Source: Nevskia sp. (GTDB lineage: Bacteria; Pseudomonadota; Gammaproteobacteria; Nevskiales; Nevskiaceae). Taken from it: a stretch of 64,000 nt of DNA. The translations under genes were made by a program, and so were the position numbers. Each line of letters starts with the position of its first letter. Position 1 is the stretch's first letter. Below are positions 5,739-14,510 of this stretch, piece by piece. The stretch lies in contig JALNYU010000020.1 in the NCBI GenBank assembly GCA_023229645.1, positions 8,230 through 72,229 of the forward strand. Reading direction: 5' to 3'. The notes beneath the pieces are model-generated. The model saw only the letters and a list, made by a program, of their open reading frames with translations, searched no databases and had not been told where the DNA came from.

Positions 5739-8606
5739 TTAGGGAACGGTGAAGGCCAGCGGGTCGGTTGGCACGACGATCGAGTAATTGGCGGTAGTCG
5801 GCTTGTCGAGCGGATTGCGGTCGGCGTCGTCGACCCCGGGCATCTGCACGCGGAAGCCGGTCACCGGGTAGCTGCCGGCGGTGTAGCTCGGGTTGGGGAT
5901 GCTTTGCGCGCCGATGCCTGGCACGTCTTCGACATACAGCGTTTCCGGCGGGTTGATCAGCAACCCCATCAGGCCGTCGCTGTAGGGCGTGACGCCGAAG
6001 GTGTTGACGAACAGCGACGGAATCGAGCTTGGCCAGGCCTGCGTTTCGGCGGACTCGGCCGGCGGCGTGGGCGGTGCCAGCGTGGTCGGCGTGATGATGC
6101 CGGCGCCGCCGGCGCCGAAAATGGCGATCTCGAATTCGGTGGTGGCGCTGCCCGCAGCGAAATCCAGCACATGCACACCGCTGGCGACCTTGCCGGATGC
6201 CGTCACGCCAGTGGTGGCGATCGCCACTTTCTTGTCAAGGTCGAGGTCGGGGTTGCAGAGGATCGCATTTCCGACACGCGCGCCGCGGTGGCTGGCGTGG
6301 ATCTTCACCAATGCCTGGTCGAGCAGCGTTTGAATCGCATGGTCGGCATCGGCGCGCGGCGCATCGGGTGCCCAGTCCTGCTCGCCGCCGCCGGTCAGCA
6401 GCGGCACGACGTCAAGCGCGGATTCCCAGGCGCCGCCGTCGAAGCTGCTTTCCAGCGCGCCGCGCAGCGGGTGCGGAAGCGTGCCGTTCTGCGCCACCGA
6501 TTCGTCGGCAGTCACCTGCAGGGTATAGCGCTCGCTCACGGTCTGGCTGTGGCGCTGGGTCAGGTGCAGGATCGCCATGTCGATGGCGCCGTCGGCGGGG
6601 TAGATGAATCCGCCGGATGAATGCGGAATGGCTGCCGGCGCCGGATAGAACACGCCCAGCGTCACGGTCCAGCCGCTGCCGCCGGCGGCGCCGAGGATGT
6701 CCTGCTGGGTGGGGTACTGGTAGCCGCACGGTGCCATGTCGATCTGGGTGCCGCTCCAGCCCAGCGTGGTGTAGCGCTGGCGCAGCCGCGCGTAGCGGTA
6801 CTCGAATTCGATGTCGACCGTGTTGATCAGGGTCGAGCGCTGCGGCAGCGACAGCCGCGGCCGCTCATAGATCAGATCAGCGTCGCCGAAGGTAGCCCAG
6901 GTGGCAGCGATCTCCCACGGCGTCACCCGCATGCCGCCGCTGGCGCCGGCATCGAGGCTGCCTGCCACGGTAGTCAGCCGCGCCTCGGCATAGTCCCAGT
7001 GGTCGTCGAATTCGCCCTGTACTGCCGCGCTGTAGCGACCGCCGACCAGACCGTCGATCACGCTGAGGTCGAGCGACGCCACACGGTTCTGCAGGTCGTC
7101 GACGCATGTCAGCGTCAGCAGCGTGCTGGCAGGGTCGTATTCAGGGGTATCGATGCGGCCGGTGAACAGGCGCCGTGGCACCGGCGTGCCGCCCACCAGT
7201 AGCACGTAATCGAGGCTGATCGGCTGGCCGACGTAATCGAGCGGATCGATCGCGCCGCTGGGCGGCAGCAGCACCAGACTGGCGATGCGCGCAGCGCCTT
7301 CCTCGAACGTCACGCTGGCCTGCCGGGTCAGCTGCGCCGAGACGTCGACGCCAGCGATCAGGCAGCGCGCCGACCAGTTGCGCGCATCGGCGGCGTCGAC
7401 CAGCGCCAGCACGGTGGCGGCGCTGGCCTGGCCGCTGGCTACCATGCTCAGTGCGGTGGCGGCGCTGGCCTGGCCACTGGGGTCGACCAGCGTCAGCGCG
7501 GTGGCGGCATAGGCTCCGGAAATCACCGTCAGCGCGGTCGGCGCAGTCGGTGCGGCAGTCGACAGCGTCATGGTCAGCTCTGTCGGTGCGACCACATAAT
7601 TGTCGAGCGCGACGTCGTAGGTATAGACCGCGCCCTGGTTGGTCGTGCTGTCATCGTAGGTCGGGCCGCCGACGACCAGAACCGATGCATCCGCCGACAG
7701 CGCCGGATTGTAGAACCCGACGATGCTGTCGGCCGAGACCAGCATGTCGCCGCGCTGCACCCAGCTGCCGCCGGTGTAGTCGAACAGGTAGATGCCGCCG
7801 CGGTAATTGCTGACCCCGCTCCAGTTGTAGGCGCCCACCGCCAGCACCGTGCCGTCGCTCGATAGCGCCGTTCCGATACCGAAATAGCCGGTTCCGGCCG
7901 GGTTGCCGGCCACCAGCTTGGCACCGCGCACGCTCCATGCCGACCCGCTCCAGTCGTAGATCCACACCGCGCCATCGTCGGTAAAGCTGGTGTCGGTCTG
8001 CGGTGCGCCGATCGCCAGCATGCTGCCCGTACCGTTCAGCGCGATCGCCGCACCACCCAGCGCCGGTGAGACCACGGCGCGCGCGTTCCATGTGCCGCCG
8101 GAATAGTCGAAGGCATGAATTCCCACCGCGACCGCCGACCCAATCGCGATCACCGCGCCATCGTCCGACAGCGCGACACTGCCGCCCATATAATAATTTG
8201 CACCGGCGCTGGCCGGAGTCAGCACGCCGCCGCGCTGCACCCAGGTGCCGCCGGTGTAGTCGTAGATGTAGACCGCGCCCTGATTGGTGTTGGCCCCCAC
8301 CTCGCGCCGCGGCGCACCGACCGCCAGAATCGCGCCGTCCGCCGACAAGGCCAGCGCCGAGCCAAAGCGGTCGTCATGGGCTGCAACGTCGCCCGCCACC
8401 AGTACGCTGCCGCGCATCACCCAGGCGCCGCCGATGAGGTCGTAGATGTAGACCGCGCCCTGGTCGTTATAGGTGCCGCCGTCCCAGAATGGCGCACCGA
8501 CCGCCATCACCAGGCCGTCGGACGAAACCGCGACGGCGGCGCCATACTGATCGCCATAGCCTGGATCGGCGGCCAGCAGGCGGGTGCCGCGCTGGGTAAT
8601 CGCCAT
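5739..8606 (-). CDS. Tail hub protein with N-terminal FG-GAP beta-propeller (955 aa)
   Basis: About residues 1-330 consist of repeats of the type DRFGSALALSADGAILAVGAP...GAVYIYD, characteristic of FG-GAP/integrin-like propeller blades. A short repeated linker (ALTLVDPSGQASAATALSMV-like, about 335-405) follows. The C-terminal 540 residues match the unit B hub (41064-43889) closely, while the propeller differs. The hub part probably joins tape measure and tip, and the propeller is displayed for carbohydrate or protein binding. Its start overlaps the stop of the next gene upstream (8606-9121) by one base. Confidence 0.75.
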   Translation of the reverse strand: MAITQRGTRLLAADPGYGDQYGAAVAVSSDGLVMAVGAPFWDGGTYNDQGAVYIYDLIGGAWVMRGSVLVAGDVAAHDDRFGSALALSADGAILAVGAPRREVGANTNQGAVYIYDYTGGTWVQRGGVLTPASAGANYYMGGSVALSDDGAVIAIGSAVAVGIHAFDYSGGTWNARAVVSPALGGAAIALNGTGSMLAIGAPQTDTSFTDDGAVWIYDWSGSAWSVRGAKLVAGNPAGTGYFGIGTALSSDGTVLAVGAYNWSGVSNYRGGIYLFDYTGGSWVQRGDMLVSADSIVGFYNPALSADASVLVVGGPTYDDSTTNQGAVYTYDVALDNYVVAPTELTMTLSTAAPTAPTALTVISGAYAATALTLVDPSGQASAATALSMVASGQASAATVLALVDAADARNWSARCLIAGVDVSAQLTRQASVTFEEGAARIASLVLLPPSGAIDPLDYVGQPISLDYVLLVGGTPVPRRLFTGRIDTPEYDPASTLLTLTCVDDLQNRVASLDLSVIDGLVGGRYSAAVQGEFDDHWDYAEARLTTVAGSLDAGASGGMRVTPWEIAATWATFGDADLIYERPRLSLPQRSTLINTVDIEFEYRYARLRQRYTTLGWSGTQIDMAPCGYQYPTQQDILGAAGGSGWTVTLGVFYPAPAAIPHSSGGFIYPADGAIDMAILHLTQRHSQTVSERYTLQVTADESVAQNGTLPHPLRGALESSFDGGAWESALDVVPLLTGGGEQDWAPDAPRADADHAIQTLLDQALVKIHASHRGARVGNAILCNPDLDLDKKVAIATTGVTASGKVASGVHVLDFAAGSATTEFEIAIFGAGGAGIITPTTLAPPTPPAESAETQAWPSSIPSLFVNTFGVTPYSDGLMGLLINPPETLYVEDVPGIGAQSIPNPSYTAGSYPVTGFRVQMPGVDDADRNPLDKPTTANYSIVVPTDPLAFTVP

Positions 8607-9121
8607 CAGATTTCCTCGGCCTCAAGCGACCACGCATAAGCCGCGCCAGCCGTATCGAGCGATTCTTCCGGGCCGCTGCTGTAGCACGACAGCTTCGGGT
8701 AGTACATGAACTGATATGAAGTTGCACCGGCCACGGCGGTGGCGGTGGCGGCGTTGACCAGCACGCTCACTGGCGTGGGCACCAGCTCGTTGCCTACCAC
8801 GGCCAGCGCGATGACGTTGACCACGAGGTCGCTGCGTCGGGCGGCGGGCAGGGTGGCGTTGACGGTGGCACTGTGGAGCGCGCGCGGCTGCATGCACAGG
8901 ATCTCGACCGGCGCAGACCAGTCGACGCCAGCCAGCGCAGTGGGTGCCCAGCCGTCGCCGCTGATGGTGGTGGTGAGCTTGCGCCAGTGCTGCTGCTTGA
9001 CGGCCGCGCCGTTGAGCATGCGGTGTACCGTGGCGCCTTCGAGCGGGCCGTAGGACTGCGCGGCCGGGAAGGTCTGCAGCGCGATCTCGACGCCGGCGAT
9101 CTTGAGGGTGGGGACGCTCAT
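8606..9121 (-). CDS. Distal tail protein (171 aa)
   Basis: Located between tape measure and hub, where lambdoid phages place the distal tail proteins (gpM/gpL region). Over 90% identical by eye to 43889-44404 in unit B, although the flanking propeller domain differs. No recognisable motif. Its start overlaps the tape measure stop by 4 nt (ATGA type). Confidence 0.65.
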   Translation of the reverse strand: MSVPTLKIAGVEIALQTFPAAQSYGPLEGATVHRMLNGAAVKQQHWRKLTTTISGDGWAPTALAGVDWSAPVEILCMQPRALHSATVNATLPAARRSDLVVNVIALAVVGNELVPTPVSVLVNAATATAVAGATSYQFMYYPKLSCYSSGPEESLDTAGAAYAWSLEAEEI

Positions 9122-10821
9122 CTGCGGTTGCCTCGTTTGAGTGCTTCGGTGCGCAGGGCTTCGGACATCGAAGACGCATAGCCAGACGCACCGGCGCCAG
9201 GTGAGACTGGCGTTGTATTTATCACCCCGATTTTGGCGATGATCTGGTCAAGGTCTGAAATCAACTGCTGTGTTTGTGGACCCGGCTTAATGTCGACCTT
9301 GACTTCCTTGCCGATGCCGTCGAGCGATGCCTTCAGCTTTTCCGACTGGGCCGCAGCCATGTCCTGCTGCTGCGACAAACTCTGATAGCGCGCCCGCTCA
9401 TCAGCCGCCGCACGTTCCAGCGCAGTGGCTTCTGCCAGATTGGCCTGGCGGCGCAGGCTTTCCTTCTTCGACACGTCCTCAATGCCATCTGCCAGCGTGC
9501 GCAGCGCTTCGGCCTGCTGCTGCACGCTGTCCAGGCTTTCGGTTGATGCGGTGCGCTGCAGCTTCATGGCGGCGATGGTGGCTTCGAGCGCGGCCAGTGC
9601 CTGCGCTTCTGGACCATCGCCAACCGTGCCGCCGTTGGCCTCGGCGCGCAGCTTTTTGGCCTGCTTGAGATAGTCTTCTTCGGCCTTGGTTGATTCAGAG
9701 AAAGCAGATTGCAGCGCGCTTTGCAGCCGCTTTGCATCGCTGATCTGCTCATTGACAGATTCCTTCAATGATGCGGCAATTTCCTTTTTTGATTCTTTCG
9801 CGGCATCTGCCTTGCGCACATCGTCTTCGGCGGCCTTGGCATTTTCCTTCTTAGCTGCTGCTGCCTTGTTCTCGACTGCGATCTGTTCTTCCAGCAACTT
9901 GATCAGCGCACGCTGTTCTGCGGCAATGGACGAGGCACGAAGGCTGTTTCGGCTGGCGCCGTCTGTTACTGCCGCCAGCTTCTCGCGGGCCTGCGACAGC
10001 TTATCGGTGGCCGAGGTGATGCGGTCGAGCGTATCTGGGTTGATATTGCCGAAACCGAAAAAGCGGATTTTGTCGAGCGCCGATCCTTTCTGGATCACGT
10101 CATCCATCGCCGATAGGTATTGGTTCAACGATGGCAAAAGTATGCCAATGCCTCCCTGGGCTGCACCAGCCGCATGCTCCTTCAGCCTGTCCAGGTTATC
10201 GCCGAACTTGTCAGCGGCCTCGATCGCCTCGGTGCTCATCACTTTGCCCAGAGCGCCCGCTTCTTCCTTGAATCGTCGGACACCTTCACCGGACTCATTC
10301 AGCAGCGGGATTAAGCCGGGACCGACCCTTTTGCCAAAGATGTCGATGGCCAGCGAAGTTTTGGTCACCCCATCAGGAAGCAAGGCAAAGCGATCTGCCA
10401 ACGCCTCCAGCGCATCAGCCGGATCGGTGAACTGATTGGGGTCGATTTTCAGCGTTGCGAAAGCCTCAGCAACTGGCCCGGTTCCTGTTTTTGCCGCGGC
10501 CAGCCCAGCCACCAGCGCGACGAGACTTTTCTGCATGTCCTCGACGCCGGTCATTTTTCCTGCAAATTGCAGTGCTGTCAGGTTTTCGACTGATGTGCCA
10601 GCCTGTGCTGCGGCGTCTTTCACCTCGACCATCGTGTCGACAACGCCTTTGAGCTTGCCGATAAAATAAACGACCGTGAATCCGGCAAACAGGTTGCGCA
10701 AGATGCCGCTCACCCCGGTGGCAGACTCACCGAGCGAATTGATGCCGCCCTTGGCGGATGCGAACGCGGCCTTGGTGCGGTCGACCGCGCTCAGGATGAT
10801 CCGGGTGATTGGGTTGGCCAT
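9118..10821 (-). CDS. Tail tape measure protein (567 aa)
   Basis: Sets tail length and occupies the tail lumen. Residues 1-60 include a hydrophobic segment (ILRNLFAGFTVVYFIGKL). Residues 60-230 form a conserved head resembling phage tail length tape-measure families, and 270-520 are alanine- and charge-rich coiled coil. At 567 aa it is short and predicts a tail of roughly 80-90 nm by the usual 0.15 nm per residue. The unit B protein (44401-46104) has identical length, so tail length is conserved although the tips differ. Confidence 0.85.
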   Translation of the reverse strand: MANPITRIILSAVDRTKAAFASAKGGINSLGESATGVSGILRNLFAGFTVVYFIGKLKGVVDTMVEVKDAAAQAGTSVENLTALQFAGKMTGVEDMQKSLVALVAGLAAAKTGTGPVAEAFATLKIDPNQFTDPADALEALADRFALLPDGVTKTSLAIDIFGKRVGPGLIPLLNESGEGVRRFKEEAGALGKVMSTEAIEAADKFGDNLDRLKEHAAGAAQGGIGILLPSLNQYLSAMDDVIQKGSALDKIRFFGFGNINPDTLDRITSATDKLSQAREKLAAVTDGASRNSLRASSIAAEQRALIKLLEEQIAVENKAAAAKKENAKAAEDDVRKADAAKESKKEIAASLKESVNEQISDAKRLQSALQSAFSESTKAEEDYLKQAKKLRAEANGGTVGDGPEAQALAALEATIAAMKLQRTASTESLDSVQQQAEALRTLADGIEDVSKKESLRRQANLAEATALERAAADERARYQSLSQQQDMAAAQSEKLKASLDGIGKEVKVDIKPGPQTQQLISDLDQIIAKIGVINTTPVSPGAGASGYASSMSEALRTEALKRGNRR

Positions 10822-10824
10822 CGT

Positions 10825-11874
10825 TTAGCCTTGGCCGTCCCGCACCAGGTCTTTGACCTGGCTGCTGCGGCTGCTGCCAAGCCAGAACCCGGCCACGCTG
10901 GCAAAGCCGACGATCAGCAGGGTCTGCAGCGCCATCACGCGCTCGGTCGGGTCGGTGCTGGTCGCCAGCACGAAGATGGCTGCGCCGCCGCCGAGGATGA
11001 CGAACAGCAGCGAGATCAGGTGCACGAACAGCCAGCGTCCGATAATCGGCTTGTCCTGCTGACTGAACACGCGGGCGGCAGCGATGCTGGCTTCGTCGCG
11101 GTCCCATGCGCGCTCCAGCACGTCCATCAGCTCGGCGCGGTTGAGCCGCAGTGATTCGTTGGCGGCTGCCGCCACTTCTGGATCGGCCTGGACTTTTTCC
11201 ACGGCGTCCTGCACGTTGGTGGCGCCGGTGGCCTGCATGATGATCTCGCTGGCCTTGACCACGGCCTCGACGTTACGCTCGGCGACGTCGGGTGACTTGA
11301 AGATTTTGGCGAACTCGGGAATGGCATTGATCAACGCCGGGATAGCTGCGATCAGGAATGGGGCCACGGGCTTCTCCTCAATGGGTGGAATGGGTTCCGG
11401 GTTGATATTGGTGCCGGACAGGAACAGCGCCTTTTCTTCTGCGCGACGGAGCTTCAGTCCGCGCAGCGCTACACCGCCTGCCTTGACCCATAAATCGAAC
11501 TGGCCAGCAGCGGCTGAATAGTTGCCCGCATTGAGCAGGCGCAGCATGGTGCTGGGCTTGCCGTTCTTCAGGGTGACGAATCCGTCCTTCACATTCTTGG
11601 CGCCGGGGCCAAGGTTGTACGCAAAGCTGCACAGCGCATCGCGCTGCGGTGTGGTTAGCGGCACGGTGACGGCACGATCGACAATCGCGTAGGCTTCCGC
11701 CATATCCTCATCGAGCCACGCCTCGGCCTGCTCGGCGGTACAGGTGTCGCCCTTGCGCACACCGCGCGTATGCCCCCATGCGATGGTCCATGGCAGCCCG
11801 CTTGGGCCTGGATCTGGATAGGCAACCAGGCGCAGCGACTCGCGTTTCTTGATGATGTCCTTGGCGGTTTTCAT
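10825..11874 (-). CDS. Endolysin-holin fusion: GH24 lysozyme plus 3TM holin domain (349 aa)
   Basis: Residues 1-155 are a T4-type lysozyme (GH24) with catalytic Glu12 in RESLRLVAYPDP and the WGHT motif. Residues 165-349 resemble the three-transmembrane phage holin family (from recall): a hydrophobic segment LIAAIPALINAIP (about 175), a helical AERNVEAVVKASEIIMQATG segment, and two strong membrane segments near 285-310 and 318-338. The single ORF has no stop or frameshift between the parts. No separate holin or Rz is evident beside it. Unit B carries a different, multi-gene lysis set at the same locus. Confidence 0.8.
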   Translation of the reverse strand: MKTAKDIIKKRESLRLVAYPDPGPSGLPWTIAWGHTRGVRKGDTCTAEQAEAWLDEDMAEAYAIVDRAVTVPLTTPQRDALCSFAYNLGPGAKNVKDGFVTLKNGKPSTMLRLLNAGNYSAAAGQFDLWVKAGGVALRGLKLRRAEEKALFLSGTNINPEPIPPIEEKPVAPFLIAAIPALINAIPEFAKIFKSPDVAERNVEAVVKASEIIMQATGATNVQDAVEKVQADPEVAAAANESLRLNRAELMDVLERAWDRDEASIAAARVFSQQDKPIIGRWLFVHLISLLFVILGGGAAIFVLATSTDPTERVMALQTLLIVGFASVAGFWLGSSRSSQVKDLVRDGQG

Positions 11875-12071
11875 TTGCCGTTCCTCATGCGTGCAGCGAC
11901 GGCTTTTTCGTGATCGATCAGGCAGTCTCGGTCGCAGTAAATCAGCTCGGGTTCGAGCGCCTTGCCGCAGCTCATGCAGCGTCCGCGATGCACCGGGACC
12001 GGCTTGCGCAGACTCAGCGCAAAATCGCGCGCCATCTGTTCGTGATGCTCGGCGCGTTCGGCGTCGTCCAT
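11871..12071 (-). CDS. DksA/TraR-type zinc-finger protein (66 aa)
   Basis: Contains CMSCGKALEPELIYCDRDC, a C4 zinc finger of the DksA/TraR type common in phages and conjugative plasmids. TraR-like proteins bind RNA polymerase in the secondary channel and mimic DksA plus ppGpp. Whether this one does is inference. ATG 12071 starts MDDAERAEHHEQMARDFALS. The unit B copy (47262-47462) is nearly identical although the adjacent lysis genes are not homologous. Confidence 0.75.
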   Translation of the reverse strand: MDDAERAEHHEQMARDFALSLRKPVPVHRGRCMSCGKALEPELIYCDRDCLIDHEKAVAARMRNGK

Positions 12072-12075
12072 TCTG

Positions 12076-12462
12076 CTAACCCCGCCACTGCCCAGTTTTG
12101 ACGAACAGCCAGACTGCCGCGAGCAAAGCACCTGCCAGCGCCAGCAGCGGCATGGTTGCCTTAGCCACAGCACTCATCAGCTTGAACGTCAGCCAGAATC
12201 CCTTGAGGTTTCCAAGCGCTTCGAGCACATCAGCCACTCGCCCAAGGTTCAGATTCAGACTGGCCATGTTCTCTGCCATGTCGCGGTGGCTTACCAGCAG
12301 CTTTTCGATTGAGGATTCGCAATCGGAAACCCGTCCGTGTAAATGCAAAACCGCATCCTCATCGGTGCGGCGGCGGTGGGCGCTGGCCTGCGAATCCGGC
12401 GCATCGTTGTGGCGGCGCTTTACGAAGCGCGGGTCAGGAGTCTTGGTTCGGTCCATGGTCAC
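12076..12462 (-). CDS. XhlA-like coiled-coil membrane protein (128 aa)
   Basis: A charged N-terminus is followed by a heptad-like helix (DCESSIEKLLVSHRDMAENMASLN, about 48-72) and a single C-terminal transmembrane segment (about 103-122). This is the architecture of XhlA-type hemolysin/holin accessory proteins. It lies in the lysis region of both units (47467-47841 in B). A role as an auxiliary holin is plausible but unproven. Confidence 0.6.
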   Translation of the reverse strand: MTMDRTKTPDPRFVKRRHNDAPDSQASAHRRRTDEDAVLHLHGRVSDCESSIEKLLVSHRDMAENMASLNLNLGRVADVLEALGNLKGFWLTFKLMSAVAKATMPLLALAGALLAAVWLFVKTGQWRG

Positions 12463-12565
12463 GGTTCATCGCCAGTAATGAAAACACCAACATGCCGGCA
12501 GTGAAGCCGGCGGCGCAGCCAGCCCAGAAAGCCAGCCAGCCATTGATTTCAGGAAGGCTGAACAT
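12434..12565 (-). CDS. Small membrane protein (43 aa)
   Basis: An open frame from ATG 12565 to TGA 12434 encodes one transmembrane helix (WLAFWAGCAAGFTAGMLVFSLLA) and a polar tail. It overlaps the start of the XhlA-like gene by 29 nt. The same small gene is conserved in unit B (47813-47923) with synonymous-type changes, which supports that it is real. It may act with the neighbouring membrane protein in lysis. Confidence 0.55.
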   Translation of the reverse strand: MFSLPEINGWLAFWAGCAAGFTAGMLVFSLLAMNRDHGPNQDS

Positions 12566-12587
12566 GGCTGGCCTTCAGGGGAGACGA

Positions 12588-13514
12588 TTAGCGCTCAAGC
12601 TCGACGGCGAAATATTGCGACAGCGTGGTGCCGTTCTTGGTGGTGTCCTGCAGCACCTTGCCGACCACTTCGAGCGCGCCGTAGTCATCCGAGATCAGCG
12701 CCATCTGCTGCGCCGGGCTTAGGGTGACGCGGTGAACGAGGATGTTGCTGCGCTTGCCGCTGCGCGCTTCGTTGAGGCCTTCGAAGGTGAACTCGTATTC
12801 CTTGGAGGTTTCCACCAGCGCCTGGATGTTGTCGACGACTGCCTTGGTGTAACCGACAGTCCACAGCTCGCCGTCGATGCTGACGTCGGCGACGACCGAG
12901 AGGCCGCTGCCGCTGATGTTGTAGTCGGTACCGGATACCAATGCTGTCTTGCCGGCGCAGGTGACGGTGGCGGTGCCGTCAACGGTGGTGCCGCCGATGG
13001 TGGTGTCGAACGTGGGTGGCGTAGCAGCCGTGGTTCCGGCGGTGGTCACTTTGTAGTAGAAGCCGTTAGCCACGGCTGGTACGTAGTATTCGTCAAGCGT
13101 CATCGGGTCGCTGTCCACCCGCGTGGCCGCCGCTGCGCCGGGCGTCACCACGGCGGGCGCGGGGGTGGTGGCGGGCATGGAAGCGAAGCGGGCGAGGCCG
13201 CCGGTGGCGTAGACGGCTACAGCCTCGCCGGTGACGGCAGCAGCAGCGACGGCGGTGACCGAGGCGCGCAGCAGCTTGGCGAAGTTTTCCGGGCTGTAGT
13301 CGGTGGCGGTCAGGTTCAGCGCCACGCCAGTGATGCGCGAGATCGCATTTCGCTCGCCGCCGCCTGCGCTGGTGTAGTCGAGCTGTGACTTGGTTTCTTC
13401 TTCCACCGAGAACGACGCAGCGGATACGTTGCCAACTTCGATCGGGGCGGCGGCGGCGCCGACAACCTTGGCGTGCCATTTGCCCTTGCCGATGTAGCTG
13501 TAGTCTGTTGACAT
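12588..13514 (-). CDS. Major tail tube protein with inserted domain (308 aa)
   Basis: Starts MSTDYSYIGKGKWHAKVV. The position between the tail terminator candidate and the lysis/tape-measure genes, and the conserved YEFTFEGLNEARSGKRSNILVHR stretch near 237-259, fit the tail tube family. The unit B protein (252 aa) lacks about 56 residues. Part of the difference is a segment at about 135-185 (GFYYKVTTAGTTAATPPTF...) with the look of a carbohydrate-binding or Ig-like insertion exposed on the tube surface. Confidence 0.75.
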   Translation of the reverse strand: MSTDYSYIGKGKWHAKVVGAAAAPIEVGNVSAASFSVEEETKSQLDYTSAGGGERNAISRITGVALNLTATDYSPENFAKLLRASVTAVAAAAVTGEAVAVYATGGLARFASMPATTPAPAVVTPGAAAATRVDSDPMTLDEYYVPAVANGFYYKVTTAGTTAATPPTFDTTIGGTTVDGTATVTCAGKTALVSGTDYNISGSGLSVVADVSIDGELWTVGYTKAVVDNIQALVETSKEYEFTFEGLNEARSGKRSNILVHRVTLSPAQQMALISDDYGALEVVGKVLQDTTKNGTTLSQYFAVELER

Positions 13515-13538
13515 GATGAGTTCCTTTCGCTGCGGGTT

Positions 13539-14003
13539 TTAGGGGGAGTTGAAGTGGTCGACGAAGCTGAATGAGCCGCGCACCTGGGCGATGACGACAT
13601 CGCTGCCGTCTTCCGGCGACACGATGCTGTAGCCCTCCAGCCGCGCATCGATGGCGGCGCCGTCGAGGTCGCGCAGCGCATCACCGAACAAGGCTTTTTT
13701 GAGATCGCCGACCAGCAGGTGGCCGGTGGCCAGCACGTTGGCTGCGACGGCCTCTTCGGCGAATGCCTCGGCAATGAAGTTGGTGCGGATCTTGGCGTGC
13801 GAACGGTGGGCGATTTCGCTTTCGTTGTCGGCTCCGGATTCATGCAGGCGGCAAAACGGGAACACCTCGCCGTCCTGGCGCGGCACCGGCCCCAGCAGCA
13901 CCGATGCGCCGGCGTTGGTGGCGTATCCGTTGGCGATGCTGATCGCCTGCAGGCGCGGCACCAGGCTGGTGAGCAGGGTGTAGGCTTTGGTCACTTGAGC
14001 CAC
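13539..14003 (-). CDS. Putative tail terminator / completion protein (154 aa)
   Basis: Placed directly upstream of the tail tube, the position of lambda gpU-type terminators, and of fitting length. Starts MAQVTKAYTLLTSLVPRLQAI, a pattern seen in tail completion proteins. Overlaps the previous gene by 13 nt. Well conserved in unit B (48701-49165). Function inferred from order only. Confidence 0.55.
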   Translation of the reverse strand: MAQVTKAYTLLTSLVPRLQAISIANGYATNAGASVLLGPVPRQDGEVFPFCRLHESGADNESEIAHRSHAKIRTNFIAEAFAEEAVAANVLATGHLLVGDLKKALFGDALRDLDGAAIDARLEGYSIVSPEDGSDVVIAQVRGSFSFVDHFNSP

Positions 14004-14323
14004 CAGCCGACGATGTAACCGTCGTCCGATTCCGGGCGGTCGAGTTTCCAGCTGCTCTTGCCCATGGCGGCGATCTGGCCTGCGGTGTAGACGGCCGGGT
14101 TGACCGCGAGTGCCACGCCGGGCGCGAAGCCGGCGGCGGTGGCGGTGGCCTTGAGCAGGCTGATGCGGTCACGCCGCTCGCTGGATAGGTTGTATTCGCC
14201 GATCTGGTCGACACCCCGCGTGAGCGTGGCGTCGAACGCATAAGCGCCCTGGATCAGGGAGATATTGGAAAAAAGCGCAGCCGAAGCCGCCGCCGTCAGT
14301 GACTCGACGGCGGCGAAGTTCAT
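13991..14323 (-). CDS. Head-tail connector candidate (110 aa)
   Basis: Unrecognised. Lies between the 62-aa post-capsid protein and the tail terminator candidate, where head completion or head-tail adaptor proteins normally sit. Mostly hydrophilic with an alanine-rich start (AAASAALFSNISLIQG). Nearly identical in unit B (49153-49485). Overlaps both neighbours, so it is translated as part of the late operon. Confidence 0.55.
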   Translation of the reverse strand: MNFAAVESLTAAASAALFSNISLIQGAYAFDATLTRGVDQIGEYNLSSERRDRISLLKATATAAGFAPGVALAVNPAVYTAGQIAAMGKSSWKLDRPESDDGYIVGWWLK

Positions 14324-14508
14324 GCTGTGCCTTTCGGCGGGCGGACCCGCTTCAGGGGCACAGCCCGCTTGACCGGCTCCACCACATACGCGGCGCGGCC
14401 GAGGCCGACCACGTAGGCGGCGGTGGGCGTGTCCAGGCTGACCACCGCACCGACTTTCGCCGGGGCGCCGTCAACCCAGAACGGGCGGATGACTTCGACC
14501 TCGACCAT
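14320..14508 (-). CDS. Small post-capsid protein (62 aa)
   Basis: Immediately follows the capsid gene. MVEVEVIRPFWVDGAPAKVG...VVGLGRAAYVV resembles short beta-barrel proteins found after the capsid gene in many lambdoid phages. Function unknown. Conserved in unit B (49482-49670). Confidence 0.55.
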   Translation of the reverse strand: MVEVEVIRPFWVDGAPAKVGAVVSLDTPTAAYVVGLGRAAYVVEPVKRAVPLKRVRPPKGTA

Positions 14509-14510
14509 GA

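Noticed and set aside
5712..8639. Long plus-strand open frames opposite the hub, terminase, capsid and primase genes (for example 20720-22558, 25263-26777, 50276-51673)
   Set aside because: They are shadows of high-GC minus-strand genes: arginine/alanine/glycine-rich, no ribosome sites, and the opposite frames have clear domains.
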